From: an uncultured Clostridia bacterium
Lineage (GTDB): Bacteria; Bacillota; Clostridia; Saccharofermentanales; Saccharofermentanaceae
Assembly: GCA_905235455.1 (NCBI GenBank)
Contig: CAJOLL010000001.1
Coordinates: forward strand, 1-64,000
Length of the DNA stretch: 64,000 nucleotides
Direction: 5' to 3'
The notes beneath the pieces were generated by a model that searched no databases, was not told where the DNA came from, and was given only the letters and a program-made list of their open reading frames with translations. The position numbers were made by a program, and so were the translations under genes. This document shows positions 43,267-51,774 of this stretch, piece by piece; positions within the stretch are counted from its first letter, which is position 1; each line of letters begins with the position of its first letter.

Positions 43267-44652
43267 ATGCTGAGTAAAACAAGTATCGAAAGGATCCTCG
43301 CCGCGGCACTTTCGCATGGTGGTGATTTTTCCGAGGTCTATATCGAGCGAAGCAAAGTTACTTCGGTTTCGCTTTTGAATGGTGTTGTTGAGAGCACCGG
43401 ATCCAGTTTGGATCTTGGTATCGGCATCCGTATCCTGGAAGGCGACAAATGCGTTTATGTGTATTCGAACGATCTGTTGCATGAAGATAAGCTGACCCGC
43501 ATGGCGAAAAATGCATCCGCATCGCTGGAAGAAGCACCTCCCGGAAAGACGATAGTGCTTTCACCGATGATAGAGTACTATTCTCAAAAATACGAAACTG
43601 CGCCGACAGATGTTTCCAAATCCCTTAAGGTCGAAAAACTCCGAACAGCCTCTGAAACCGCCAAGGCTTATTCAGAACTGATTACACAGACCGGCACGTC
43701 CACGTCCGACCTCGAAAGAGATGTATGGATCGCCAATTCCGATGGATTGTATATCAAGGATAACCGCTGCCGCACGCGTATTATGGTACAGGCGGTCGCA
43801 AGTTCAGAAGATGATAAACAGACAGGATATTATGCTCCGGGAAGCGGTGAAGGATTTGAATTCTTCGAAAGGACCGATATTGACGAGCTTGCGAGAAAAG
43901 CAGCGGAAGTGGCCGTTACAATGATCAGCGCCAAGCCTTGTCCTTCGGGGAAAATGCCTGTCGTCATAGGCAATGGCTTCGGCGGAGTTATTTTCCATGA
44001 GGCTTGCGGCCATTCACTTGAAGCAACGTCAGTAGGGATCAAGGCTTCGTGTTTTACGGATATGCAGGGGCAAAAGATCGCAAGCCCGCTCGTTACGGCT
44101 TATGATGATGCCAAGATCAATAAAGAGTGGGGCAGTTACGAAGTGGATGACGAAGGCACTCCTTCTACGACCAACCTTCTGATCAAAGACGGTATCCTGA
44201 ATAGTTACCTTGTCGACAAGATCGGTAGCAGAAGAATGAATATGCCATCCACGGGATGCGCCAGAAGACAGAATTACGCTTTTGCGCCGACCTCTCGTAT
44301 GTCAAATACTTTCATAGCTGCAGGACAGAGCACGCCTGAAAGCATCATCGCAGATACCGAATATGGTATCTATGCCGCGAATATGGGCGGCGGTTCCGTA
44401 GATACGACGACCGGAGAGTTTAATTTCGCCGTAAACGAAGCCTATATCATCCGAAACGGCAAAGTGTGTGAGCCTGTCAAAGGCGCTACACTGATCGGAA
44501 AGGGTGGTGAGGTTCTGATGAATATCGACCGTGTCGGAAACGATCTTAAGCTGGCACAAGGCATGTGCGGCTCCGTCAGCGGAAACATTCCGGTCGATGT
44601 AGGTCAGCCGACGATCCGCGTTTCCAAGATCACTGTCGGTGGTCAGGCATAA
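43267..44652 (+). CDS. tldD: Metalloprotease TldD
   Basis: A 461-residue subunit of the TldD/TldE protease, which degrades unfolded peptides and matures some ribosomal peptides in other bacteria. The zinc motif His-Glu-x3-His is in FHEACGHSLEA (about 246-256). The N-terminal SEVYIERS and the C-terminal GKGGEVLMNIDRVG block are standard. SD AGGAG 11 nt upstream. It forms a pair with the gene 24 nt downstream. No RiPP precursor is recognised nearby. Confidence 0.95.
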   Translation: MLSKTSIERILAAALSHGGDFSEVYIERSKVTSVSLLNGVVESTGSSLDLGIGIRILEGDKCVYVYSNDLLHEDKLTRMAKNASASLEEAPPGKTIVLSPMIEYYSQKYETAPTDVSKSLKVEKLRTASETAKAYSELITQTGTSTSDLERDVWIANSDGLYIKDNRCRTRIMVQAVASSEDDKQTGYYAPGSGEGFEFFERTDIDELARKAAEVAVTMISAKPCPSGKMPVVIGNGFGGVIFHEACGHSLEATSVGIKASCFTDMQGQKIASPLVTAYDDAKINKEWGSYEVDDEGTPSTTNLLIKDGILNSYLVDKIGSRRMNMPSTGCARRQNYAFAPTSRMSNTFIAAGQSTPESIIADTEYGIYAANMGGGSVDTTTGEFNFAVNEAYIIRNGKVCEPVKGATLIGKGGEVLMNIDRVGNDLKLAQGMCGSVSGNIPVDVGQPTIRVSKITVGGQA

Positions 44653-44676
44653 AACAGATAAGAATTTGGAGCAGAT

Positions 44677-46035
44677 ATGGATAACAAAATTCGTACATTG
44701 ATCGATGAGCTTTTAAAACAGGCTGAAATAGAAGGTTTTCTCGAAGCCGAAGTCTATTATGAATCAGACGCGACTATGACCATTGCGGCCAGAGAAGGCA
44801 AAATCATCCAGTTCGAAAGCTCTGACGAAACAGGTCTTTCTTTCAGAGGTCTCATGAACGGCCAGATGGGATATGCCTATACAGAAGATCTTCAGGAAGA
44901 TATGATCCCGTTTTTGCTGTCTCAGGCGAAGGATAATTGCGGTGTTCTCGAGGTAAAGGAAAAGATCACGGTTTATGAAGGGGAGAAGGAATATCCGGAA
45001 TTTAACGGATTTAACGAGGAACTGACTAAGATCGATTACGAATTTCTTTCAAATACCGCTCTTTCTTTGGAAAAAGCACTTCTTTCCTATGATAAGCGTA
45101 TCGAGGCGGTCGATGACTGCTACACCTCATATTCTGAAGGGGAATTGTATATCAAAAACAGCAAAGGCATGCTATGTCAATCCCGTGACAACTGTTTTGA
45201 CGTATATCTCGGATGCCGCGCAAAGGACGGAGAAGACGTGCAGACCGCAGGCAAAGGATGGGTGTTCTCTGATCTTTCTGATTTTGAAATAAAGAAATGT
45301 GCCGATCATGTCGGCAATAAAGTCATCTCCAAGCTCGGAGCCAAGCCGGTTGCGTCTGAAAAGACATCGGTCGTCCTGGACCGTTTCGCTGCAAGATCGC
45401 TTCTTTCGTCGTTAGCCGGTTCTTTTTCCGCTGAAGCGATTCAAAAAGGTTTGTCCCGTCTTGCCGGGAAACTCGGAGAAAAGATCGCAGATGAAAAGAT
45501 CACCTTGATCGATGAAGGTATGATCGAAGGAAGTCAATTGAGCATTCCTTTTGACAGTGAAGGCGTCAGCTCCAAAAGAACCGTTCTGATCGAAAACGGC
45601 GTTTTTACATCGGAACTTCACAATAGAAAAACAGCTCTTGCCGCAGGCGTTGAAACAACGGGTAACGGTTTCCGCGGCGGAGCAAAATCCTCGATCGGGG
45701 TTTCTTCTGCCAACCTTCATTTTGAAAACGGCCCTTACACCTGCGAAGAACTGATCGAAAAAGCCGGAAACGGTATCTTTATCACTGCACTTCATGGTCT
45801 TCATGCCGGCATCAACAGTATTTCGGGCGAATTCTCACTCATGACGGAAGGTTTTGTGATCCGCGACGGCAAACTTGCAGAACCTGTCAATCAGATCACT
45901 ATTGCAGATAATTTCTTCGATGTTCTTATGAAAGTGGAAGCCCTTGGAAATGATGTCGAGTATTCTTCTCCGGAAGCATCGCATACACAGTCCCCGAGCC
46001 TTTTGATCCCGGATGTTTCCATCGCCGGAGAATGA
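44677..46035 (+). CDS. tldE: TldE/PmbA subunit
   Basis: A 452-residue paralogue of TldD without the HExxxH motif, as normal for TldE, which shapes the substrate channel of the heterodimer. Typical blocks are EVYYESDATMTIAAREGK (about 24-41), LHNRKTALAAG and FSLMTEGFVIRDGK near the C-terminus. SD GGAG upstream. Its TGA touches the stop of the convergent DacF-like gene directly (TGATCA), leaving no room for a separate terminator. Confidence 0.95.
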   Translation: MDNKIRTLIDELLKQAEIEGFLEAEVYYESDATMTIAAREGKIIQFESSDETGLSFRGLMNGQMGYAYTEDLQEDMIPFLLSQAKDNCGVLEVKEKITVYEGEKEYPEFNGFNEELTKIDYEFLSNTALSLEKALLSYDKRIEAVDDCYTSYSEGELYIKNSKGMLCQSRDNCFDVYLGCRAKDGEDVQTAGKGWVFSDLSDFEIKKCADHVGNKVISKLGAKPVASEKTSVVLDRFAARSLLSSLAGSFSAEAIQKGLSRLAGKLGEKIADEKITLIDEGMIEGSQLSIPFDSEGVSSKRTVLIENGVFTSELHNRKTALAAGVETTGNGFRGGAKSSIGVSSANLHFENGPYTCEELIEKAGNGIFITALHGLHAGINSISGEFSLMTEGFVIRDGKLAEPVNQITIADNFFDVLMKVEALGNDVEYSSPEASHTQSPSLLIPDVSIAGE

Positions 46036-47463
46036 TCAGAGAATCCTGGGATTTCTGTGATTCTTATGGAATCGTCTCTTTTTGAGCATTTTCAGGAAAA
46101 GAAGGATCGCAAGTCCTGAAACAAGCAACAGTCCGGTAACAATGGCAACAGTCAGGAGAATGTCGGATCGGTCTTTCTTTTCCGAAGTGGAAGCAACATT
46201 TTCGGGTTCCTCGTCCATCCTTGTCTCATCTACTATCGTCACCGTCAGATATCCGATTATATAGGAGTCATTGTTACTAAATGTGCGATTGATCGGAAGT
46301 TTCAGTTCCTGTGTCTTTGCCAGCGGGTCGATAACAACCCCGGACAGATCTATATCGTTACTGTAGCCGCCATTCGCGATCGATGTAAGAACGCTGTAGT
46401 ACTCGATGATCTTAAGGGAAGTACCGGAGATCTTAAGATTCGTACCGAGGATCGAATTCTCGATCTGAGATGTTGTATTTTTTACGACTCCGCTCATTTC
46501 GTTTTCTTCGATCATTGTTGTCGTGTAATTCGTAAAGCAATATTCGAAAAGCTCGCTTAGCGCCAGATATCTGTTCTCGGCATCATTGGCACCGAGAAGG
46601 ATACCGATCAGTGTTCTGCCGTCTTTTTCCGCACCGGCAATGATCGTATACCCGGATTCCGACGAATATCCCGTCTTTCCTCCGATGTAGTACTCGTATG
46701 CCGTGGAAGGCGTGGAGATAAAACGGTTTGCGTTATTGAGGATTCGTCTGTCATTGAAAGTGTTCGTCGGCTCGATCGTATATGACGTACATGTGCTGAT
46801 CTTCGTAAAATCCGGATGGCGAAGCGTTTCTTTCAGAATCAAAGACATATCTCGGCAAGTGGTCTTATGTTCACCGTCAGATAGTCCGTAAGAGTTTGTG
46901 AAATGCGTATTCGTACAGCCCAGTTCAGCAGCTCGCTGATTCATTCTTTCGACAAAGGCACTTTCACTGCCGCTCATCGTTATCGCAAGTGCAAGGCAGG
47001 CGTCATTTGCAGACTTTAAAAGGCAAGCGTAGATGCACTGCTCGACGGTCACGACCTCACCCTCGGAAAAGCCGATCCGGACATAATCGTCCGGGATGGA
47101 ATCATACATATCTTCAGTGATCGTGATCATATCGGATAATTCCAGATTTTCCAGAGCCAAAAGGACGGTCATGATCTGCGTGATGGCAGAAGGTGCTTTT
47201 GGCGTTTCATACTGATAACCGATCAGCATCGTATCCGATAGAACATCATATACCAGATAGGAATCTGCTCCGGGAATCGGAAGGCCGGATGGACTTGGAT
47301 CCAGAAGACCTTCGACCGGATTTTGAAGAACCGGCGGCTGTTCATCAGACGAGACATTCGCATCACCGTCTGAACGAAGGGATGCGAGGGGGATCATGAA
47401 AAATAGAATGGTAAATGACAACAGGAAAGAACAAATTCTCCGTATCAAGTGCTTTTTGCGCAT
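46036..47463 (-). CDS. DacF-like D,D-carboxypeptidase homologue with degenerate SxxK
   Basis: A 475-residue exported protein: signal sequence (about 5-30), peptidase S11 domain, second domain, and a C-terminal membrane segment (about 433-456) with a basic tail. In active S11 enzymes the motif before IMT is S-x-T-K; here Ser92-Ala93-Ile-Thr-Gln96-IMT puts Ala and Gln at the catalytic Ser and Lys. The SxN (Ser151-Ala-Asn153) and KTG (Lys263-Thr-Gly265) motifs are kept. So the fold and peptidoglycan pocket may persist without normal acylation, suggesting a regulator or binding protein, unless Ser92 acts in a shifted way. SD GGGGATA precedes the ATG. Confidence 0.88.
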   Translation of the reverse strand: MRKKHLIRRICSFLLSFTILFFMIPLASLRSDGDANVSSDEQPPVLQNPVEGLLDPSPSGLPIPGADSYLVYDVLSDTMLIGYQYETPKAPSAITQIMTVLLALENLELSDMITITEDMYDSIPDDYVRIGFSEGEVVTVEQCIYACLLKSANDACLALAITMSGSESAFVERMNQRAAELGCTNTHFTNSYGLSDGEHKTTCRDMSLILKETLRHPDFTKISTCTSYTIEPTNTFNDRRILNNANRFISTPSTAYEYYIGGKTGYSSESGYTIIAGAEKDGRTLIGILLGANDAENRYLALSELFEYCFTNYTTTMIEENEMSGVVKNTTSQIENSILGTNLKISGTSLKIIEYYSVLTSIANGGYSNDIDLSGVVIDPLAKTQELKLPINRTFSNNDSYIIGYLTVTIVDETRMDEEPENVASTSEKKDRSDILLTVAIVTGLLLVSGLAILLFLKMLKKRRFHKNHRNPRIL

Positions 47464-47505
47464 AAAAACATATCCCCGAATTAATAAAATTGTTACCCGA
47501 TCTCG

Positions 47506-47534
47506 TTCACAAATCGACGTTGTTCATGTATCAT
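47506..47534 (+). promoter_or_regulatory. Probable promoter for miaB-mutS-mutL-miaA-hfq
   Basis: TTCACA at 47506-47511 and TATCAT at 47529-47534 with 17-nt spacing, 52 nt before the miaB start, in the 123-nt divergent gap with the DacF-like gene. Confidence 0.55.
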
Positions 47535-47586
47535 TAAAGAGTCAAAAACAACGAAATAAATCGAAATAGAAATCGAGGTCATTTAC

Positions 47587-49080
47587 GTGTCAACTGTTAT
47601 TTTATCGCAAGATGAGTTATCGCGCTATAACTCTCTTATTCCGTCGCTGAAAAAGCGCATTGCCGAAGCGGGCATAGAACGCGGGCAGCCGCTCACTTAT
47701 CGGGTAAAAACATACGGATGCCAGCTGAATGAATCCGACAGTGAAAAGATCGAGGGGATCCTTCAGAGTATCGGTCTTATCGAGGCTTCAGAAGATCAGT
47801 CTCCGGACTTTCTTATCTTTAACACATGTACGATCAGAGAAAATGCCGACATCCGACTTTTCGGTAATCTCGGTGCCTATAAGGCGCAAAAGAGACAGAA
47901 TCGAGACATGTTCATTGCCGTCTGCGGCTGCATGATGAAACAACAGGAAAATATCGAACGGATCAAGAAGAGTTTCCCTTATGTGGATGCCTGCTTCGGA
48001 CCCGCCGATATCCATATGCTTCCTTCGATCCTCGATAAGAAACTGAATCAGAGAAAGCGCGTATTTGCAGTATCCGACGAAGATTATCTCGTTGATGACG
48101 TGGATGTTCCGGTACTGCATAAAAGAAAATTCCGCGCCCTGGTCCCGATCATGTACGGATGTAATAATTTCTGTACCTATTGCGTCGTGCCGTATACACG
48201 TGGCCGGGAACGCTCCAGATCTTCGGCACAGATCCTTTCCCAGCTTAGGGAACTTGCCGCTTCCGGATATAAAGAAGTCATGTTATTGGGACAGAATGTA
48301 AATTCCTATGGCAATGACAAAGAGGACGAGATTTCTTTTGCCGAGCTGCTTGAAGAAGCGGCAAAGATTCCCGGATTTTCGCGCATTCGATTTATGACTT
48401 CGCACCCGAAGGATATCTCGGAAGAAGTCATCTACACGATGAAAAAATATAAGAATATCGAAAGACACCTGCATCTTCCGATGCAATCCGGATCCAGTGC
48501 GGTTCTTAAGCGTATGAACCGCCATTATGATCAGGAGCAGTATCTGAAGACAGCTCTTTTATTCCGAAAAGAACTTCCCGACGCGACTTTGACTACGGAT
48601 ATCATTGTCGGGTTCCCGGGTGAGACAGAAGAAGACTTTCTTGCCACTCTGGATGTGGTTGAAAAGTGCCGGTTCGACAGTGCTTTTACTTTCCAGTACA
48701 GCCGCCGTCCGGGAACCAAGGCCGCCGATTATCCGGATCAGATCCCGCAGGATATCGTAACCGAGCGTTTCGGAAGGCTCCTCGAGCTACAGAACGCGCT
48801 GACTTTCTCATCCAATGAATCCTGCGTCGGAAATACCGAAGAGATCCTCATTGAAGGAAAAAGTGCTACGGCTCCGGATGTGCTTACGGGAAGAACAAAT
48901 TCCAACCGTCTTGTGAATTTTCGGATCCCTTCCGGTATTCAGTTGAACGGTAAAGAGATCGACAGCACCGCCTCGGATTTTGACGCGGATCAGTTTGAAG
49001 GTATGCTTGCCATGGTTTCGATCACACGCGCAAAGCCATACTCAGTAGAAGGAGAATTGGTGAGATTTATCGATGAATAA
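47587..49080 (+). CDS. miaB: tRNA-2-methylthio-N6-dimethylallyladenosine synthase
   Basis: A 497-residue radical-SAM methylthiotransferase that adds a methylthio group to i6A37 of tRNAs, after MiaA. N-terminal UPF0004 domain with YGCQLNESD, then the radical-SAM cluster Cys triad in YGCNNFCTYCVVPYTRGRE (about 190-208), and a C-terminal TRAM domain. Start GTG 47587 follows GAGGTC. It shares an operon with miaA, which makes its substrate. The end overlaps mutS by 8 nt. Confidence 0.96.
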   Translation: MSTVILSQDELSRYNSLIPSLKKRIAEAGIERGQPLTYRVKTYGCQLNESDSEKIEGILQSIGLIEASEDQSPDFLIFNTCTIRENADIRLFGNLGAYKAQKRQNRDMFIAVCGCMMKQQENIERIKKSFPYVDACFGPADIHMLPSILDKKLNQRKRVFAVSDEDYLVDDVDVPVLHKRKFRALVPIMYGCNNFCTYCVVPYTRGRERSRSSAQILSQLRELAASGYKEVMLLGQNVNSYGNDKEDEISFAELLEEAAKIPGFSRIRFMTSHPKDISEEVIYTMKKYKNIERHLHLPMQSGSSAVLKRMNRHYDQEQYLKTALLFRKELPDATLTTDIIVGFPGETEEDFLATLDVVEKCRFDSAFTFQYSRRPGTKAADYPDQIPQDIVTERFGRLLELQNALTFSSNESCVGNTEEILIEGKSATAPDVLTGRTNSNRLVNFRIPSGIQLNGKEIDSTASDFDADQFEGMLAMVSITRAKPYSVEGELVRFIDE

Positions 49081-51772
49081 CGACGATCTTTTAACATATG
49101 CAGCTGTCGATGTATCGACGCTCTCGCCGATGATGCGCCAGTACTTCGAGATGAAAAAACTGGCCGGAGACGCGATACTGATGTTCCGTCTCGGAGATTT
49201 CTATGAGATGTTCTTTGATGACGCGATCCTTGTATCTCGTCTTTTGGAACTGACATTGACTTCGAGAGACTGTGGGCTGGAAAAACGCGCACCGATGTGC
49301 GGAGTCCCGCATCATTCCGCCTCTTCATATATGCAGCGTCTCATCACGCAAGGCTATAAAGTTGCCATTTGCGAGCAGATGGAAGATCCGGCCTTGGCAA
49401 AAGGGCTTGTCAAACGGTCGATCACTCGTGTATTGACCCCGGGTACCGTCATTGACACAAACGGTCTGGATGAGAAGAAGAATAACTTCCTCGTGTGTGT
49501 CTATAAGGTCGGCATGCAGTATGGCCTTGCCGCCGCAGATATTACGACCGGTACCATGGAAGCCACGCAGCTGATCACCGGCAATACCGCGCAGCATCTG
49601 GTTAATCTTCTTTCCAAATATAGAGCATCCGAGCTGATTTTCAATGAAGACTTCAGTAAGGACGAACTGTTCGGTTACGTCTGCGACAATCTCGTATCTT
49701 CTGTTACGCTTCGACCGAACTCCGATTTTTCTGCCGGACTTTCAGACCGAGTTCTTCCGGAGAATTACAAGAAAGAAAACTCGGGAAAGAAGAGGTCGAA
49801 AAGTTCTTTTGCCGAGGAAACCAAAAACATTCTTCTGACATCCGCCATCGATGCAATCCTTGCTTATCTTGACGAGACCCAGCAGGCTCAGGTCACACAT
49901 TTTTCAACGGCCCGAATTTATGAGGTTTCTGATACAATGGAGCTTGACGTGGCAACCAGAACGAATCTTGAGATCACTTCGACGATCCGATCGAAACAGA
50001 AGAAGGGAAGTCTTCTATGGGCAATCGATCTGACCCAGACTTCCATGGGCGGAAGAAGACTTCGTGAATATATCGAAGAGCCGCTGATCGATGTTTCTTC
50101 AATCCATGCAAGACTGGGCGCCGTCGAGCAGGCCAAAAATGACTTTATCCATCGCCAGGAACTTCGTGAAGCCCTGCTCGGAGTTCATGATATGGAACGA
50201 CTGGCCTCGCGTATTGCGCTTTCTTCTGTGAATGCCAGAGACCTTTTAAATCTTCGAAATACTCTTTCGAAACTTCCGTATATTCAGGAATGCGCCGCAC
50301 ATTTTTCTGCCGGCGTACTGAAAGATACTGTATCTGATCTTGAAGATCTTTCGGATATCTATCTGCTTCTTGAGGCGGCTCTTTGCGAGGATCCGCCGAT
50401 CTCGGTAAAAGAAGGCGGCATGTTCAAAGACGGTTATAACGAAGAAGCAGATCGACTTCGCCGTGCAAGTAAAGACGGAAAATCCATCATTTTAGAGATG
50501 GAAGCCAAAGAAAAAGAAGAGACCGGTATCAAAAACCTTCGGATCAGTTATAACAAGGTCTTCGGATATTATATCGAGGTCTCTAAGGGAAACGTGCCTT
50601 TGGTCCCGGAACGCTATATCCGGAAACAGACACTTACCACGGGTGAACGTTACATCACGGAAGAGCTTAAGAGTATTGAGGATACGATCGTCGGCTCCAC
50701 AGCCAAACTCGTTTCTCTGGAGTATGACCTTTTCTGTGAACTTCGCGAAAAGATCACATCAGAGGTTCACCGTCTGTATCGGGTCGCATCTGCACTTTCT
50801 GTGCTCGATGTCATCATGTCTCTCGGAGAACTTGCCGAAAGATACAACTACTGCCGCCCGAAGGTCGACGATACGACAGCACTTGTGATCGAAGACGGAC
50901 GTCATCCTGTTGTTGAGAAGATGCTCAAAGAAGGTGAATTTGTTCCCAACGGGATCTCTATGGATGAACAGGATCACCGTATCATGATCCTTACCGGTCC
51001 GAATATGGCAGGTAAGTCCACCTATATGCGTCAGACAGCTCTGATCGTACTTCTTGCGCAGATCGGATCATTCGTTCCGGCCTCCTTTGCTCATATCGGT
51101 ATCGTTGACCGTATCTTTACCAGGATTGGTGCATCGGATGATATCTCTCTGGGCCAGTCGACATTTATGGTAGAAATGAACGAAGTGTCCGGAATCCTTC
51201 GAAACGGCACCTATAAAAGTCTTTTGCTTTTGGATGAAGTAGGACGTGGAACTTCCACCTACGACGGCTTGGCGATCGCCTGGGCAATTATCGAATTCAT
51301 AGCAAATCGTTCAATCATGTTCGCGAGAACGATCTTCGCTACGCATTATCACGAACTTAACCAGCTTGAGAATACTTTGACAGGAGTATACAATGCCCAC
51401 GTCGAAGTGGAAGAAAAGAATAAGGAAGTATCCTTCCTTCATAAAATCTCAACCGGCGGTACCTCTGACAGCTATGGTATCGAAGTTGCACGCCTTGCCG
51501 GCGTTCCGACCGAGGTCGTGGAAAGAGCGAATGTGATCCTTTCCGAACTTGATAAGAAAAAGATGCAGATCAGCTATACTGATGGGGAAGGGGAGACATT
51601 TGAAGGTCCGATCTCCGGACAGATCCCGCTGTTTTCTCCCAACCGGACAGAACCGGGAGATTCTCATTCTTTGAGGACCGAACTAGTCAATTTGGACATT
51701 TCCAGAATTACGCCACTGGAGGCAATGAATATACTTTATTCACTCATTGAAAAAGCAAAAGGAGACGAATAG
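49073..51772 (+). CDS. mutS: DNA mismatch repair protein MutS
   Basis: An 899-residue mismatch sensor. The N-terminal mismatch-binding motif FRLGDFYEMFFDDA (about 40-53) includes the Phe-x-Glu wedge; Walker A is TGPNMAGKST (about 641-650) and Walker B LLLDEVGRGTSTYDG (about 720-734). The C-terminal region ends with a short helix for dimer contact. The AGGAG is ~20 nt upstream, so initiation may depend on coupling with miaB. Followed by mutL after 2 nt. Confidence 0.97.
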   Translation: MNNDDLLTYAAVDVSTLSPMMRQYFEMKKLAGDAILMFRLGDFYEMFFDDAILVSRLLELTLTSRDCGLEKRAPMCGVPHHSASSYMQRLITQGYKVAICEQMEDPALAKGLVKRSITRVLTPGTVIDTNGLDEKKNNFLVCVYKVGMQYGLAAADITTGTMEATQLITGNTAQHLVNLLSKYRASELIFNEDFSKDELFGYVCDNLVSSVTLRPNSDFSAGLSDRVLPENYKKENSGKKRSKSSFAEETKNILLTSAIDAILAYLDETQQAQVTHFSTARIYEVSDTMELDVATRTNLEITSTIRSKQKKGSLLWAIDLTQTSMGGRRLREYIEEPLIDVSSIHARLGAVEQAKNDFIHRQELREALLGVHDMERLASRIALSSVNARDLLNLRNTLSKLPYIQECAAHFSAGVLKDTVSDLEDLSDIYLLLEAALCEDPPISVKEGGMFKDGYNEEADRLRRASKDGKSIILEMEAKEKEETGIKNLRISYNKVFGYYIEVSKGNVPLVPERYIRKQTLTTGERYITEELKSIEDTIVGSTAKLVSLEYDLFCELREKITSEVHRLYRVASALSVLDVIMSLGELAERYNYCRPKVDDTTALVIEDGRHPVVEKMLKEGEFVPNGISMDEQDHRIMILTGPNMAGKSTYMRQTALIVLLAQIGSFVPASFAHIGIVDRIFTRIGASDDISLGQSTFMVEMNEVSGILRNGTYKSLLLLDEVGRGTSTYDGLAIAWAIIEFIANRSIMFARTIFATHYHELNQLENTLTGVYNAHVEVEEKNKEVSFLHKISTGGTSDSYGIEVARLAGVPTEVVERANVILSELDKKKMQISYTDGEGETFEGPISGQIPLFSPNRTEPGDSHSLRTELVNLDISRITPLEAMNILYSLIEKAKGDE

Positions 51773-51774
51773 TT

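Noticed and set aside
43267-46035. TldD/TldE as part of a RiPP (microcin-like) cluster
   Set aside because: No precursor peptide, maturation enzyme or exporter is seen around the pair; general peptide turnover is more likely.
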